A stretch of 53,182 bases of DNA from Candidatus Segetimicrobium genomatis (GTDB lineage: Bacteria; Sysuimicrobiota; Sysuimicrobiia; Sysuimicrobiales; Kaftiobacteriaceae): the NCBI GenBank assembly GCA_005882335.1, contig VBAP01000005.1:1-53182 (forward strand), written 5' to 3'. Numbering within the stretch: the stretch's first letter is position 1; the number at the start of each line of letters is the position of its first letter. The translations under genes were made by a program, and so were the position numbers. The notes below the pieces were generated by a model. That model did no database searches, had not been told where the DNA came from, and saw only the letters and a program-made list of their open reading frames with translations. This document shows, piece after piece, positions 17,038-23,562 of this stretch.

Positions 17038-18128
17038 ACCGCACGATCCTGCACGTCGATATGGATGCCTTCTTCGCGGCGGTGGAACAGTTGCGACGGC
17101 CGGAGCTGCGGGGGAAACCAGTGGTCGTCGGAGGATCAGGCAACCCACACAGTCGCGGCGTCGTGTCGACCGCATCCTACGAAGCGCGGGCCTACGGCAT
17201 CCATTCCGCCATGCCGCTGCGGACCGCGTACAACAAGTGTCCGGATGCCGTCTTCCTCCCCGTCGATTTCTCCGCCTACGGCGCGGCCTCGCGGAAGATC
17301 ATGGCCATCCTGCGCGAATTTTCGCCGCTGGTCGAGCCGCTGTCGCTGGACGAAGCGTTTCTGGACGTCAGCAGCCGGCCCGAAGAACCCGCAACGCTGG
17401 CGGAGGAGATCCGGCGCAGGATCAAGGACGACACGGGGCTGACCGCGTCCATCGGGATCGGCCCCAACAAGCTGCTCGCCAAGATCGCGTCAGGATTGCG
17501 CAAGCCGGACGCTGTGACCCAGATCACGCCAGAAACGACGACAAAAGTGCTCCGCGATCTCCCGGCCATCGTGCTGTGGGGAGTCGGTCCAAAGACCGCG
17601 GCGCGGCTTGAGGAGACGCTCGGAGTCCGGACGGTGGGGGATCTACAGCGCGTCCCATTGGCCCAACTCCAGGATCTGCTGGGTCCCCACTGGGGGGAGG
17701 ACCTCTACCACACCTGCCGCGGCGAGGATGACAGCCCGATCGTGACGGACTGGGAACCGAAATCTCTGAGCCGCGAAACCACCTACCAGTATGACACTCG
17801 CCGGCGCGAGACGATCGTACAGACAATCTCAGAGCTGGCCGCTGAAGTCGTCGGGGACCTCCACGGGGAAGGATACCGCGGGAAGACGGTCACGCTGAAG
17901 ATCCGCTACCACAACTTCCGCACCCACACCCGCGCCCTGACCCTGCCGGAGCCGATCGATGATGGGGACGCGATCCGCAGGACGGCTGTCGCACTCCTTG
18001 ATCGCTTCACGCTCGACCGGCCGGTGCGGCTGGTGGGCGTGAGGGTGTCGGGACTAGTGAAGGGCGGGAACGCGGGAAAGGGGGAACGCGGGAACAAAGA
18101 TCAGATGCCCGCCGTCGAGAATCCCTAA
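17034..18128 (+). CDS. dinB: DNA polymerase IV (Y-family)
   Basis: 364 residues. Palm motifs: ILHVDMDAFFAAVEQLRRPE (first catalytic Asp and steric-gate region), STASYEARAYGIHSAMPL, LSLDEAFLDVS (catalytic Asp-Glu), then SIGIGPNKLLAKIASG and the helix-hairpin-helix LWGVGPKTAARLE. The little-finger domain follows. It performs error-prone translesion synthesis. The gene overlaps the AlkZ-related gene by four bases. The last 20 or so residues (GGNAGKGERGNKDQMPAVEN) are encoded by a GGGAACNC array, and no canonical beta-clamp-binding peptide is apparent there. The array may have replaced or extended the original C-terminus. Confidence 0.95.
   Translation: MNRTILHVDMDAFFAAVEQLRRPELRGKPVVVGGSGNPHSRGVVSTASYEARAYGIHSAMPLRTAYNKCPDAVFLPVDFSAYGAASRKIMAILREFSPLVEPLSLDEAFLDVSSRPEEPATLAEEIRRRIKDDTGLTASIGIGPNKLLAKIASGLRKPDAVTQITPETTTKVLRDLPAIVLWGVGPKTAARLEETLGVRTVGDLQRVPLAQLQDLLGPHWGEDLYHTCRGEDDSPIVTDWEPKSLSRETTYQYDTRRRETIVQTISELAAEVVGDLHGEGYRGKTVTLKIRYHNFRTHTRALTLPEPIDDGDAIRRTAVALLDRFTLDRPVRLVGVRVSGLVKGGNAGKGERGNKDQMPAVENP
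18063..18096. repeat. GGGAACNC array translated at the dinB 3' end
   Basis: Units CGGGAACG, CGGGAAAG, GGGGAACG, CGGGAAC lie inside the last codons of dinB. The complementary TTCCCG units are in the element at 18181-18250, so the pair can form a hairpin around the dinB stop codon. Confidence 0.75.
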
Positions 18129-18180
18129 GACGGAGGGAGGTTCGATTCTTTCCGTCGCGCCTGTTATATTGCCGCGATCG

Positions 18181-18250
18181 CGTGTTCCCGTGCACCGCCC
18201 CGAGCTCGCTTGGCGAGCGTGGGGGTTCCCGCGATCCCGCGTTCCCGTCA
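18181..18250. repeat. TTCCCG array with CGCCCCGAGC/GCGTGGGGG core (copy A)
   Basis: TTCCCG units flank a core CCGCCCCGAGC, an inner palindrome GCTCGCTTGGCGAGC, and GCGTGGGGG. The same core recurs at 36187-36243, 41530-41591 and 43381-43452. It lies between the convergent dinB and peroxiredoxin genes. Confidence 0.8.
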
Positions 18251-18724
18251 GTTTGCCAGTTTTCGTACCGCCGCCTCCACTTCCTGATAGGTCGGCTCGA
18301 CGCCGGGGTTGTCGGATACCCACCGGTACGTCACGATCCCATTCTTATCGAGCACAAAGACCGATCGCTTGGCCACACCGGGCAGCAGGCCGTTGATGAA
18401 GTTGGGATCCTCGATCCCGAATGTCCGTACCGCCTCACGCCTGAAGTCGCTGAGGAGCGTAAAGTTCAACTTGTTCTGCTCGGCAAATGCCTTCTGGGCG
18501 AAGGGGCTATCGACGCTGATCGCAAGGACCTGAGCCTTCATCTCGTTGAACTTTGTCATTCCGTCGCGAAATGTGCACAACTCCTTCGTGCACACGCCCG
18601 TGAAGGCGCCGGGGAAAAAGACCAGCACCGTGGGCTTGCCGAGGAACTCGGAGAGTTTGGCGGCCTTGCGCTCGCTGCTGACCAGCGTCACGTCGGGCAC
18701 GCGCTTACCGATCTCAACAGCCAT
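18248..18724 (-). CDS. Peroxiredoxin, AhpC/TSA family
   Basis: 158 residues from ATG 18724, preceded by GGGAGGTG. A frame reaching 18850 runs back through a repeat and promoter and is rejected. The peroxidatic motif is PGAFTGVC at 38-45, with a second Cys at position 50 (CTKELC). The rest (LSDFRREAVRTFGI, AKRSVFVLDKNGIV) is typical of the AhpE/BCP-like thioredoxin-fold peroxidases. It reduces hydrogen peroxide and organic hydroperoxides in the cytosol. The resolving mechanism is uncertain; Cys50 may play that part. Confidence 0.93.
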   Translation of the reverse strand: MAVEIGKRVPDVTLVSSERKAAKLSEFLGKPTVLVFFPGAFTGVCTKELCTFRDGMTKFNEMKAQVLAISVDSPFAQKAFAEQNKLNFTLLSDFRREAVRTFGIEDPNFINGLLPGVAKRSVFVLDKNGIVTYRWVSDNPGVEPTYQEVEAAVRKLAN

Positions 18725-18748
18725 GCCACACCTCCCAAAAGCGAAATG

Positions 18749-18791
18749 ATGGGAACAAGGGAACACGGGAACGGGGGAACCGCGTTCCCGA
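18749..18791. repeat. GGGAACNC array in the peroxiredoxin 5' leader
   Basis: GGGAACAAGGGAACACGGGA (from 18751) runs into CGGGGGAAC and then a short complementary GCGTTCCCG. Because it lies between the -10 element at 18807-18812 and the ATG at 18724, it should be part of the mRNA leader. Confidence 0.75.
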
Positions 18792-18806
18792 TGACTGATG
18801 ACAGCG

Positions 18807-18812
18807 ATTATA
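18807..18812 (-). promoter_or_regulatory. Extended -10 promoter for the peroxiredoxin gene
   Basis: On the minus strand the sequence reads TGCTATAATCGC, a perfect extended -10 (TGC plus TATAAT). No good -35 box is present 17 bases upstream. Its placement 83 bases upstream of the peroxiredoxin ATG fits. Confidence 0.6.
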
Positions 18813-18899
18813 GCATAGGAGGAGCGCTGTACCGCCGCGCGAACAAACACGCGGTAGATTCACCCCGTCCCAATCCATGAAGATCGCGCGCTACCTTTC

Positions 18900-19003
18900 C
18901 AGTAGGCAGTCACCAGTAGGCAGTCAGCAGTCACTGCACAGTACAATGAATACGTCGAGGCCGTATGTTGACTGCCGACTGCAGACTGCCTGCTGCTGAC
19001 TCC
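18900..19003. repeat. Hairpin array, CAGTNRS family (7-bp unit)
   Basis: The left arm CAGTAGGCAGTCACCAGTAG (from 18899) continues into GCAGTCAGCAGTCACTG. The right arm GTTGACTGCCGACTGCAGAC continues into TGCCTGCTGCTGACT. It ends about 14 bases before the pncB start, so it should form part of its leader. Confidence 0.85.
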
Positions 19004-19016
19004 AGGCGTTGAGCGT

Positions 19017-20447
19017 ATGACCAATTACCCGCGCTTCGGCTTCGTCACCCCGCAAAACATGGGGCTGTTGACGGACCTGTATGAACTGGTCATGGCCGAT
19101 AGCTACCTGCGCCACGGGATGAACGAGCCGGCGACGTTCGACCTGTTCATCCGCGGGTTGCCGTCCAACCGCGCGTTCCTGGTCAGCGGGGGCCTGGAGC
19201 AGGTGCTCTACTACCTGGAACACCTGCGGTTTGACGACGCGCAGCTCGACTACCTGGCCAGTCTCGGGCTCTTCAGCGATGGCTTCTTGAACTACCTGCG
19301 CGGCTTCCGCTTCACCGGCGACGTTTGGGCCATACCGGAAGGAGAGCTGTTCTTCCCGCTGGAACCGCTGCTGGAGATCACCGCACCCCGGATCGAAGCC
19401 CAGCTGATCGAGACGTTCCTCTTAAATACCCTGAACTTCCAGGTGATGATTGCCTCAAAGGCGGCGCGGGTCGTGCTGGCCGCCGCCGGGCGTGGGGTCG
19501 TGGACTTTTCGCCCCGCCGCGACCACGCCGCCGATGCGGCCATGAAGGTCGCACGGGCCTCGTACATCGCTGGATGCACCGGGACCTCAAACGTGCTCGC
19601 CGGCATGCACTACGGGATCCCTGTCTATGGGACGATGGCCCATTCCTACGTCATGTCCTTTGCGGACGAACTCTCCGCCTTCCGGGCGTTCGCCAGGGAT
19701 TTTCCGCACAACGCCGTGCTCTTGATCGATACGTATGACACGCTGCAGGGCACCCGCAACGCCATGGCTGTGGCCCAGGAGATGGCCTCGCGAGGTCACC
19801 GGCTGCGGGGCGTCCGCATCGACAGCTATGAGAGCATCGATGAGCTCGCGGCGCTGAGCCGCCGGGTGCGGGCCATCTGCGATGAGGCCGGGCAGACCGA
19901 GGTGCAGGTGTTTCTCAGCGGGGATCTCGACGAGTACCGGATCGAGGAGTTGCTGGAGCGCAGGGCCGCGGTTGGGGCATTCGGAGTCGGCACGCGCATG
20001 GGAACCTCGGAGGACGTGCCAAATCTGGGCGGGGTCTACAAGCTCGTCGAGGACAGTAGCGGCCCCAAGATCAAACTGTCCACCGGCAAAGCCACCCTGC
20101 CCGGCCGCAAACAGGTCTGGCGAGTGCGGGGGAACGGCGGCGCAATGCACGACACCATCGCCCTGCGGGAGGAACCGCCCCCACCGGACGCGACGGCGCT
20201 GCTGGCACAAGCCATGGCCGGCGGCCGGACGATCACCCAGGATTCGCTGGAGGCGATGCGCGGGCGGTGTCACGATCGGCTGGCCGGTCTTCGGCCGGCG
20301 CTGCGCGACCTGCACACGACTCCACAGCCGCCGGTCGGATTGAGCGACCGTCTGCAGGACCTGCGGGATCAGATGTACCGGACCAACGCGGGACAGGACG
20401 CGGAAAAGCGGGAACGCGCGAAAAAGAAAACGCGGCGACGGCTCTGA
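19017..20447 (+). CDS. pncB: Nicotinate phosphoribosyltransferase
   Basis: 476 residues. Family landmarks: GLLTDLYELVMADSYLRHGM at the N-terminus, FDLFIRGLPSNRAFLVSGGL, the DFSPRRDHAADAAMKVARAS block around the catalytic region, GTMAHSYVMSF (active-site His), LIDTYDTLQGTRNA, and GTRMGTSEDVPNLGGVYKL. It converts nicotinate, PRPP and ATP to nicotinate mononucleotide in NAD salvage. ATG 19017 is used; ATG 19059 is a plausible shorter start. The Lys/Arg-rich C-terminus (RERAKKKTRRRL) overlaps the terminator of a minus-strand transcript, so those codons do double duty. Confidence 0.94.
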   Translation: MTNYPRFGFVTPQNMGLLTDLYELVMADSYLRHGMNEPATFDLFIRGLPSNRAFLVSGGLEQVLYYLEHLRFDDAQLDYLASLGLFSDGFLNYLRGFRFTGDVWAIPEGELFFPLEPLLEITAPRIEAQLIETFLLNTLNFQVMIASKAARVVLAAAGRGVVDFSPRRDHAADAAMKVARASYIAGCTGTSNVLAGMHYGIPVYGTMAHSYVMSFADELSAFRAFARDFPHNAVLLIDTYDTLQGTRNAMAVAQEMASRGHRLRGVRIDSYESIDELAALSRRVRAICDEAGQTEVQVFLSGDLDEYRIEELLERRAAVGAFGVGTRMGTSEDVPNLGGVYKLVEDSSGPKIKLSTGKATLPGRKQVWRVRGNGGAMHDTIALREEPPPPDATALLAQAMAGGRTITQDSLEAMRGRCHDRLAGLRPALRDLHTTPQPPVGLSDRLQDLRDQMYRTNAGQDAEKRERAKKKTRRRL

Positions 20448-20461
20448 TCACCGTCGCCGCG
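20420..20461 (-). terminator. Intrinsic terminator for a minus-strand transcript
   Basis: A perfect 11-bp stem, CGCGGCGACGG (minus strand from 20461) with CCGTCGCCGCG (to 20431), has a 9-base loop. On the minus strand it is followed by TTTTCTTTTTC. The T-run is on the minus-strand side, so it ends leftward transcription coming from the 20.5-kb region. It overlaps the last codons of pncB. Confidence 0.8.
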
Positions 20462-20487
20462 CTCGAGCATCTGCTCGGTGGGAGCTA

Positions 20488-20520
20488 CTACTTCTTCTTC
20501 TTGGCCTTCTTCTTCGCCAC
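20488..20520 (-). CDS. Candidate lysine-rich micro-ORF (10 residues)
   Basis: GTG 20520 opens a 10-codon frame, AKKKAKKKK after the initiator, closed by two TAG codons. It is preceded by AAAGGGGGGAG at six-base spacing, a strong ribosome binding site. A perfect intrinsic terminator follows within 30 bases on the same strand. A longer in-frame start (MRVHQRAESHLGARSRARQR and on) is possible. Very short Lys/Ala-rich peptides resemble the tails of histone-like proteins, but no function can be assigned. This lies in the otherwise gene-free 20448-20719 gap. Confidence 0.4.
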   Translation of the reverse strand: MAKKKAKKKK

Positions 20521-20671
20521 TGAGCTCCCCCCTTTGCGCTGCCGCGCTCGTGATCGCGCACCGAGATGTGACTCAGCGCGCTGGTGCACTCGCATGCACC
20601 TCGTGCATCCGGAACCTATCGCTTCACTTAACACGAAACATGCGACGCCGATGCGTGATTTTCCTGCTGGG

Positions 20672-20695
20672 CGTCGAAGAATTTTTCTTGCGACG
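20672..20695. other. Small palindrome upstream of the GNAT gene
   Basis: CGTCGAAGAATTTTTCTTGC followed by GACG forms a hairpin of about 10 bp with an A/T-rich loop, 25 bases before the GNAT start. It could be an operator or part of the minus-strand transcript. Confidence 0.4.
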
Positions 20696-20719
20696 TCTCT
20701 CGGCGTCGTCGTAGAGTGA

Positions 20720-21607
20720 GTGGCGATGACGGCGATCACAGTCCGACCTATCACCGATGCCAGCGGGTTCCACGCCGTGGAAACGTTGCAGCGCGACGTG
20801 TGGGGCATGCCCGACCTGGAAGTGGTGCCCCTGCACCAGCTCAGAGCAGCCGTCAGTGCCGGCGGCGTGCTGCTCGGGGCGTTCGACGAACACGCCACAC
20901 TGGTAGGATTTTGTTACGGCTTCATCGGATTGCGAGACGGTGAGCTCCTATTCTACTCGCACATGGCCGGTGTGCGTCCTGGCCTTCAGGACCGCGGCAT
21001 CGGTTTCCTGCTCAAGCGTGCGCAACGGCAGGAAGCGCTGGAACGCGGCCTCGACCGGATGGTGTGGACCTACGATCCGCTGCAGAGCCTCAATGCCTCG
21101 TTCAATCTCCGCAAGTTGGGGGTGACGGCCTCGCGTTACTACGTCGACTACTACGGCGAGATGCCTGATGCCATCAACCGCGGACTGCCCAGTGACCGCT
21201 TGGAGGTGGACTGGTGGCTGCGCGATCCTGCGGTCGAGACCAGACTCACCGGCGACGCGCCCCCGCGGTCGTGGCCGGGCGCGCCTGCGGCGCTGGCTGG
21301 GATGATGCGTGGCGGCACGCTCGCGCCGCAGACGGCCCTGGACCACCGCGAGGCGGTGGTGCGGGTCGAAGTCCCCGCGACGTTCGGCGAGATGAAGAGC
21401 CGCGTACCTGATCTGGCTCTGGCCTGGCGGATGGCGTCTCGTGGTGTGTTCCAGCACTATTTCGCCCTCGGTTACCAGGCCGTGGATTTTGTGACCGCAC
21501 CCGGCGAGGCCGCTGGGTCGTACATTCTGCAGCGACAGACCGGACCGCATCCGGGCCCCCACTCCGCGGGGCGGAGCGTCGCAGCTGGACGAAAGGGCCA
21601 TCTGTGA
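20720..21607 (+). CDS. GNAT family N-acetyltransferase-like protein
   Basis: 295 residues, longer than a minimal GNAT. The N-terminal acetyltransferase fold is recognisable: ITVRPITDASGFHAVETLQR, then LVGFCYGFIG, MAGVRPGLQDRGIGFLLKRA (acetyl-CoA binding R/QxxGxG/A as QDRGIG) and LNASFNLRKLGVTASRYYVDYYG. The C-terminal part (from about residue 165) is unassigned. GTG 20720 and ATG 20726 are both possible starts. It overlaps the menC start by four bases (GTGA). A partner role in that pathway is suggested only by coupling. The substrate is unknown. Confidence 0.85.
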   Translation: MAMTAITVRPITDASGFHAVETLQRDVWGMPDLEVVPLHQLRAAVSAGGVLLGAFDEHATLVGFCYGFIGLRDGELLFYSHMAGVRPGLQDRGIGFLLKRAQRQEALERGLDRMVWTYDPLQSLNASFNLRKLGVTASRYYVDYYGEMPDAINRGLPSDRLEVDWWLRDPAVETRLTGDAPPRSWPGAPAALAGMMRGGTLAPQTALDHREAVVRVEVPATFGEMKSRVPDLALAWRMASRGVFQHYFALGYQAVDFVTAPGEAAGSYILQRQTGPHPGPHSAGRSVAAGRKGHL

Positions 21608-22713
21608 AAATTGCGTGGGCGGAAGTGCGCCAGGTTGAACTTCCTCTGGTCTTCCCGTTTGAAACCAGCTTCGGGCGTCAGGACACCCACTCGTGCCTGC
21701 TGATACGCCTGGGCACCGATGGACTGGAGGGCTGGGGAGAGGTGCCGGTGGAGACCGCGCCGTTATATAACGAAGAGACGACCGGCACCGCCTGGCACAT
21801 CCTGGAGCGCTTCATCTTACCGCTGCTGCTCGGTCGGGAGATCGCCCACCCACAAGACTTCCCGCCGCTGGTCCGGCACCTCCGCCGCCATCACATGGCA
21901 AAAGCCGGAGTGGAAGCGGCGCTGTGGGATCTGTACAGTCAGCAGCGTGAGATCCCTCTGGCGAAGGCGCTGGGGGGGACGCGGCAGGCGATCGAGGCCG
22001 GCGTCAGCCTGGGCATCGAGCCGTCGGTGGATGCGTTGCTGGCCCGGGTCACCGACTTCCTCCGCCGCGGGTACCTGCGGATCAAGATCAAGATCAAGCC
22101 CGGATGGGACGTCCAGGTCGTGCGCGAGGTCCGCCGCGCGTTCGGGGCCATCCGTCTGCAGGTGGACGCCAATTCCGCGTTCACCCTCGAGCAGGCGGAT
22201 GTCTTCCGCGCCATGGACGAGTATGATCTCCTGCTCATCGAGCAGCCGCTGGGTGAGGATGACATCGTGGATCATGCGGCGCTCCAGGCGCAACTCCGCA
22301 CGCCGATCTGCCTGGATGAATCCATCGTCAGCCCCGATGACGCCCGCAAGGCCATCCAGCTGGGCAGCTGCCGGGTGATCAACATCAAGGCGGCACGCCT
22401 GAGCGGCCTATCGGCGGCCGTGGCCACCCACGATCTCTGCCAGCAACGCGGCATTCCGGTATGGTGTGGTGGGTTGCTGGAGACAGGCGTCGGCCGCGCC
22501 GCGAATCTCGCGCTGGCCTCACTCCCCAACTTCCGGCTCCCCGGAGATGTCTCGGCCAGCGACCGCTACTATCATGAAGACCTCATTGACCCGCCTGTGA
22601 CCCTGAACCGTGATGGGACGATCACCGTGCCGGCTTCTCCTGGGCTTGGCTTCCGGGTCGCGCTCGATCGAGTTGAGAAGCACACCGTGAGGAAGGCAAC
22701 CTTCAAAAGCTAA
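21604..22713 (+). CDS. menC: o-Succinylbenzoate synthase (MenC), enolase superfamily
   Basis: 369 residues starting at GTG 21604, translationally coupled to the GNAT gene. Capping domain: LPLVFPFETSFGRQ and GWGEVPVETAPLYNEET. Barrel: RIKIKIKPGWD (catalytic Lys pair), VDANSAF, IEQPL and LDESI (three metal ligands), and NIKAARLSG (opposing Lys). WCGGLLETGVGRAANLALAS and LPGDVSASDRYYHEDL are characteristic of MenC and of promiscuous N-acylamino acid racemases. The likely reaction is dehydration of SHCHC to o-succinylbenzoate in menaquinone synthesis. An NAAAR activity is the main alternative, and the linked acetyltransferase keeps it open. Confidence 0.85.
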   Translation: MKIAWAEVRQVELPLVFPFETSFGRQDTHSCLLIRLGTDGLEGWGEVPVETAPLYNEETTGTAWHILERFILPLLLGREIAHPQDFPPLVRHLRRHHMAKAGVEAALWDLYSQQREIPLAKALGGTRQAIEAGVSLGIEPSVDALLARVTDFLRRGYLRIKIKIKPGWDVQVVREVRRAFGAIRLQVDANSAFTLEQADVFRAMDEYDLLLIEQPLGEDDIVDHAALQAQLRTPICLDESIVSPDDARKAIQLGSCRVINIKAARLSGLSAAVATHDLCQQRGIPVWCGGLLETGVGRAANLALASLPNFRLPGDVSASDRYYHEDLIDPPVTLNRDGTITVPASPGLGFRVALDRVEKHTVRKATFKS

Positions 22714-22812
22714 ACTGCGGGACCGGGGACCTTGGACCGCTGATCCATCTCAATATCTGTGATGATGCGGAGGAACATTCTCCAGTGATCGCCGGGCGTG
22801 GCAAGAACCGCC

Positions 22813-22902
22813 GGTGGGATGAGGACCTTGGACCGGGGACCAGAAGAGCGGCTAAGGAGTGGCTGAGCTACTGGTCCCCTTGCCCAAGGTCCTCATCCCA
22901 CC
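22813..22902. repeat. Long inverted repeat A, GACCTTG/GACCGGG units
   Basis: The left arm begins GGTGGGATGAGGACCTTGGA. The right arm ends CCAAGGTCCTCATCCCACC. The arms are about 31 bases, and the outer 19 bases or so pair perfectly. A partial copy of the inner units (GACCGGGGACCTTGGACC) is at 22721-22738. Confidence 0.88.
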
Positions 22903-22937
22903 TCCGATTGTCGCTCTCTGCCCTCGGATATCGATGG

Positions 22938-23028
22938 CGAGACTGGGCGAGCCTCGGATACGGGACCCGTAACTGAGTCACTCCTTAGCCGCACTTCGGG
23001 GCCCGGTTCCGAGGGTCGCCCAGTCTCG
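22938..23028. repeat. Long inverted repeat C, CGAGACTGGGCGA
   Basis: Left arm CGAGACTGGGCGAGCCTCGG (22938-22957). Right arm TCCGAGGGTCGCCCAGTCTC (23008-23027). They pair over about 21 bases with one mismatch. The loop contains segment B', complementary to the loop of repeat A. Confidence 0.88.
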
Positions 23029-23083
23029 CTCCCTACGGTCTCGATCACAAAACTTTGGGATGGACCCTGGGACTGCATTCGGC

Positions 23084-23111
23084 TTGACAGGTGCCGCCTG
23101 CATGCTAAGAT
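23084..23111 (+). promoter_or_regulatory. Strong sigma-70-type promoter, extended -10
   Basis: TTGACA at 23084-23089 is a consensus -35. After a 16-base spacer, TAAGAT follows at 23106-23111, preceded by TGC (extended -10). Transcription should start near 23118 and run rightward into the hairpin at 23150 and then the small gene at 23310. Confidence 0.75.
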
Positions 23112-23149
23112 GACGCTAACGGAATAAAGTGGAAGAATGCGAGGCCACG

Positions 23150-23185
23150 ACGCCTCCGCGGTTGCGCGGGGGCGTTATGTGTTTT
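23150..23185 (+). terminator. Hairpin with T-rich tail just after a promoter
   Basis: ACGCCTCCGCG (23150-23160), loop GTTG, CGCGGGGGCGT (23165-23175), then TATGTGTTTT. The 11-bp stem has one G-T pair. It begins about 30 bases after the predicted transcription start, so it would give a transcript of about 65 nt or act as an attenuator for the downstream ORF. Confidence 0.65.
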
Positions 23186-23210
23186 AGGTGGGAAGCCGGT
23201 AGGCTTCAAC

Positions 23211-23253
23211 CTCTTTCCCCTCTCCCGGTGGGGAGAGGGCACGGGTGAGGGGG
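23211..23253. repeat. CTCTCCC-GGGAGAGGG repeat (copy 1)
   Basis: CCCCTCTCCCGGTGGGGAGA followed by GGGCACGGGTGAGGGG. The inverted repeat recurs at 42069-42111 with the same layout (CCCCCTCTCCCTGGAGGGAG, then AGGG and GGGTGAGAGGG). Confidence 0.75.
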
Positions 23254-23309
23254 CGTCGCCTACCCGCGATGGCGGTGCGTAGGCAAGAGCGAAAAGCGGG
23301 AGGGAGAAC

Positions 23310-23459
23310 ATGGACGAGCAAAAAGATCCAATGGTGCTGTGGGTAGGGAAGTGGACGCCTGAGGATGTAATCGACCGCGAGACGCAGCTGCTGGTGCGGC
23401 GCGACTCCGCTGAGCGTCCCGGCGACCAGGCGGTTGAGTCGGACCCCAGGAACCAGTAG
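23310..23459 (+). CDS. Small 49-residue hypothetical protein
   Basis: ATG 23310 is preceded by GGGAGGGAG at good spacing. The 49-codon product begins MDEQKDPMVLWVGKWTPEDV and continues IDRETQLLVRRDS. It is acidic and soluble-looking, with no membrane segment or Cys. A consensus promoter lies 200 bases upstream. The stop codon TAG is contributed by the first CCAGTAG unit of the array at 23446, so the original gene may have been longer or ended differently. I do not recognise the family. Confidence 0.6.
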   Translation: MDEQKDPMVLWVGKWTPEDVIDRETQLLVRRDSAERPGDQAVESDPRNQ

Positions 23460-23562
23460 CCAGGAACCAGTAGCCAGGAACCGGTAGCCAGTAACCACTA
23501 ACCAGTAACCAGCAGATGCCGAGTCGTTTTACTGGCTGCTGGGTACTGGATACTGGCTACTT
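23446..23562. repeat. Hairpin array, CCAGTAR family, longest copy
   Basis: The left arm 23446-23512 holds about nine 7-bp units (CCAGGAA, CCAGTAG, CCAGGAA, CCGGTAG, CCAGTAA and so on). The right arm 23529-23562 holds ACTGGCT/ACTGGAT units. It separates the 49-residue ORF from the convergent UPF0182 gene and contains the ORF stop codon. Confidence 0.9.

Larger units (their letters stand above)
22714..23083. other. Gene-free region with interlocked inverted repeats
   Basis: No supportable gene. It holds a short GACC-unit array (22719-22746), a long hairpin A (22813-22843 with 22871-22902), a second hairpin C (22938-22958 with 23008-23028), and a 24-base segment in each loop (B, 22848-22871; B', 22969-22992) that are complementary to each other. 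See the separate entries. Confidence 0.8.

Noticed and set aside
22785..22976. Small ORF on the plus strand in the gene-free region
   Set aside because: It is made up of the arms of inverted repeats A and C and has no ribosome binding site or protein-like composition.
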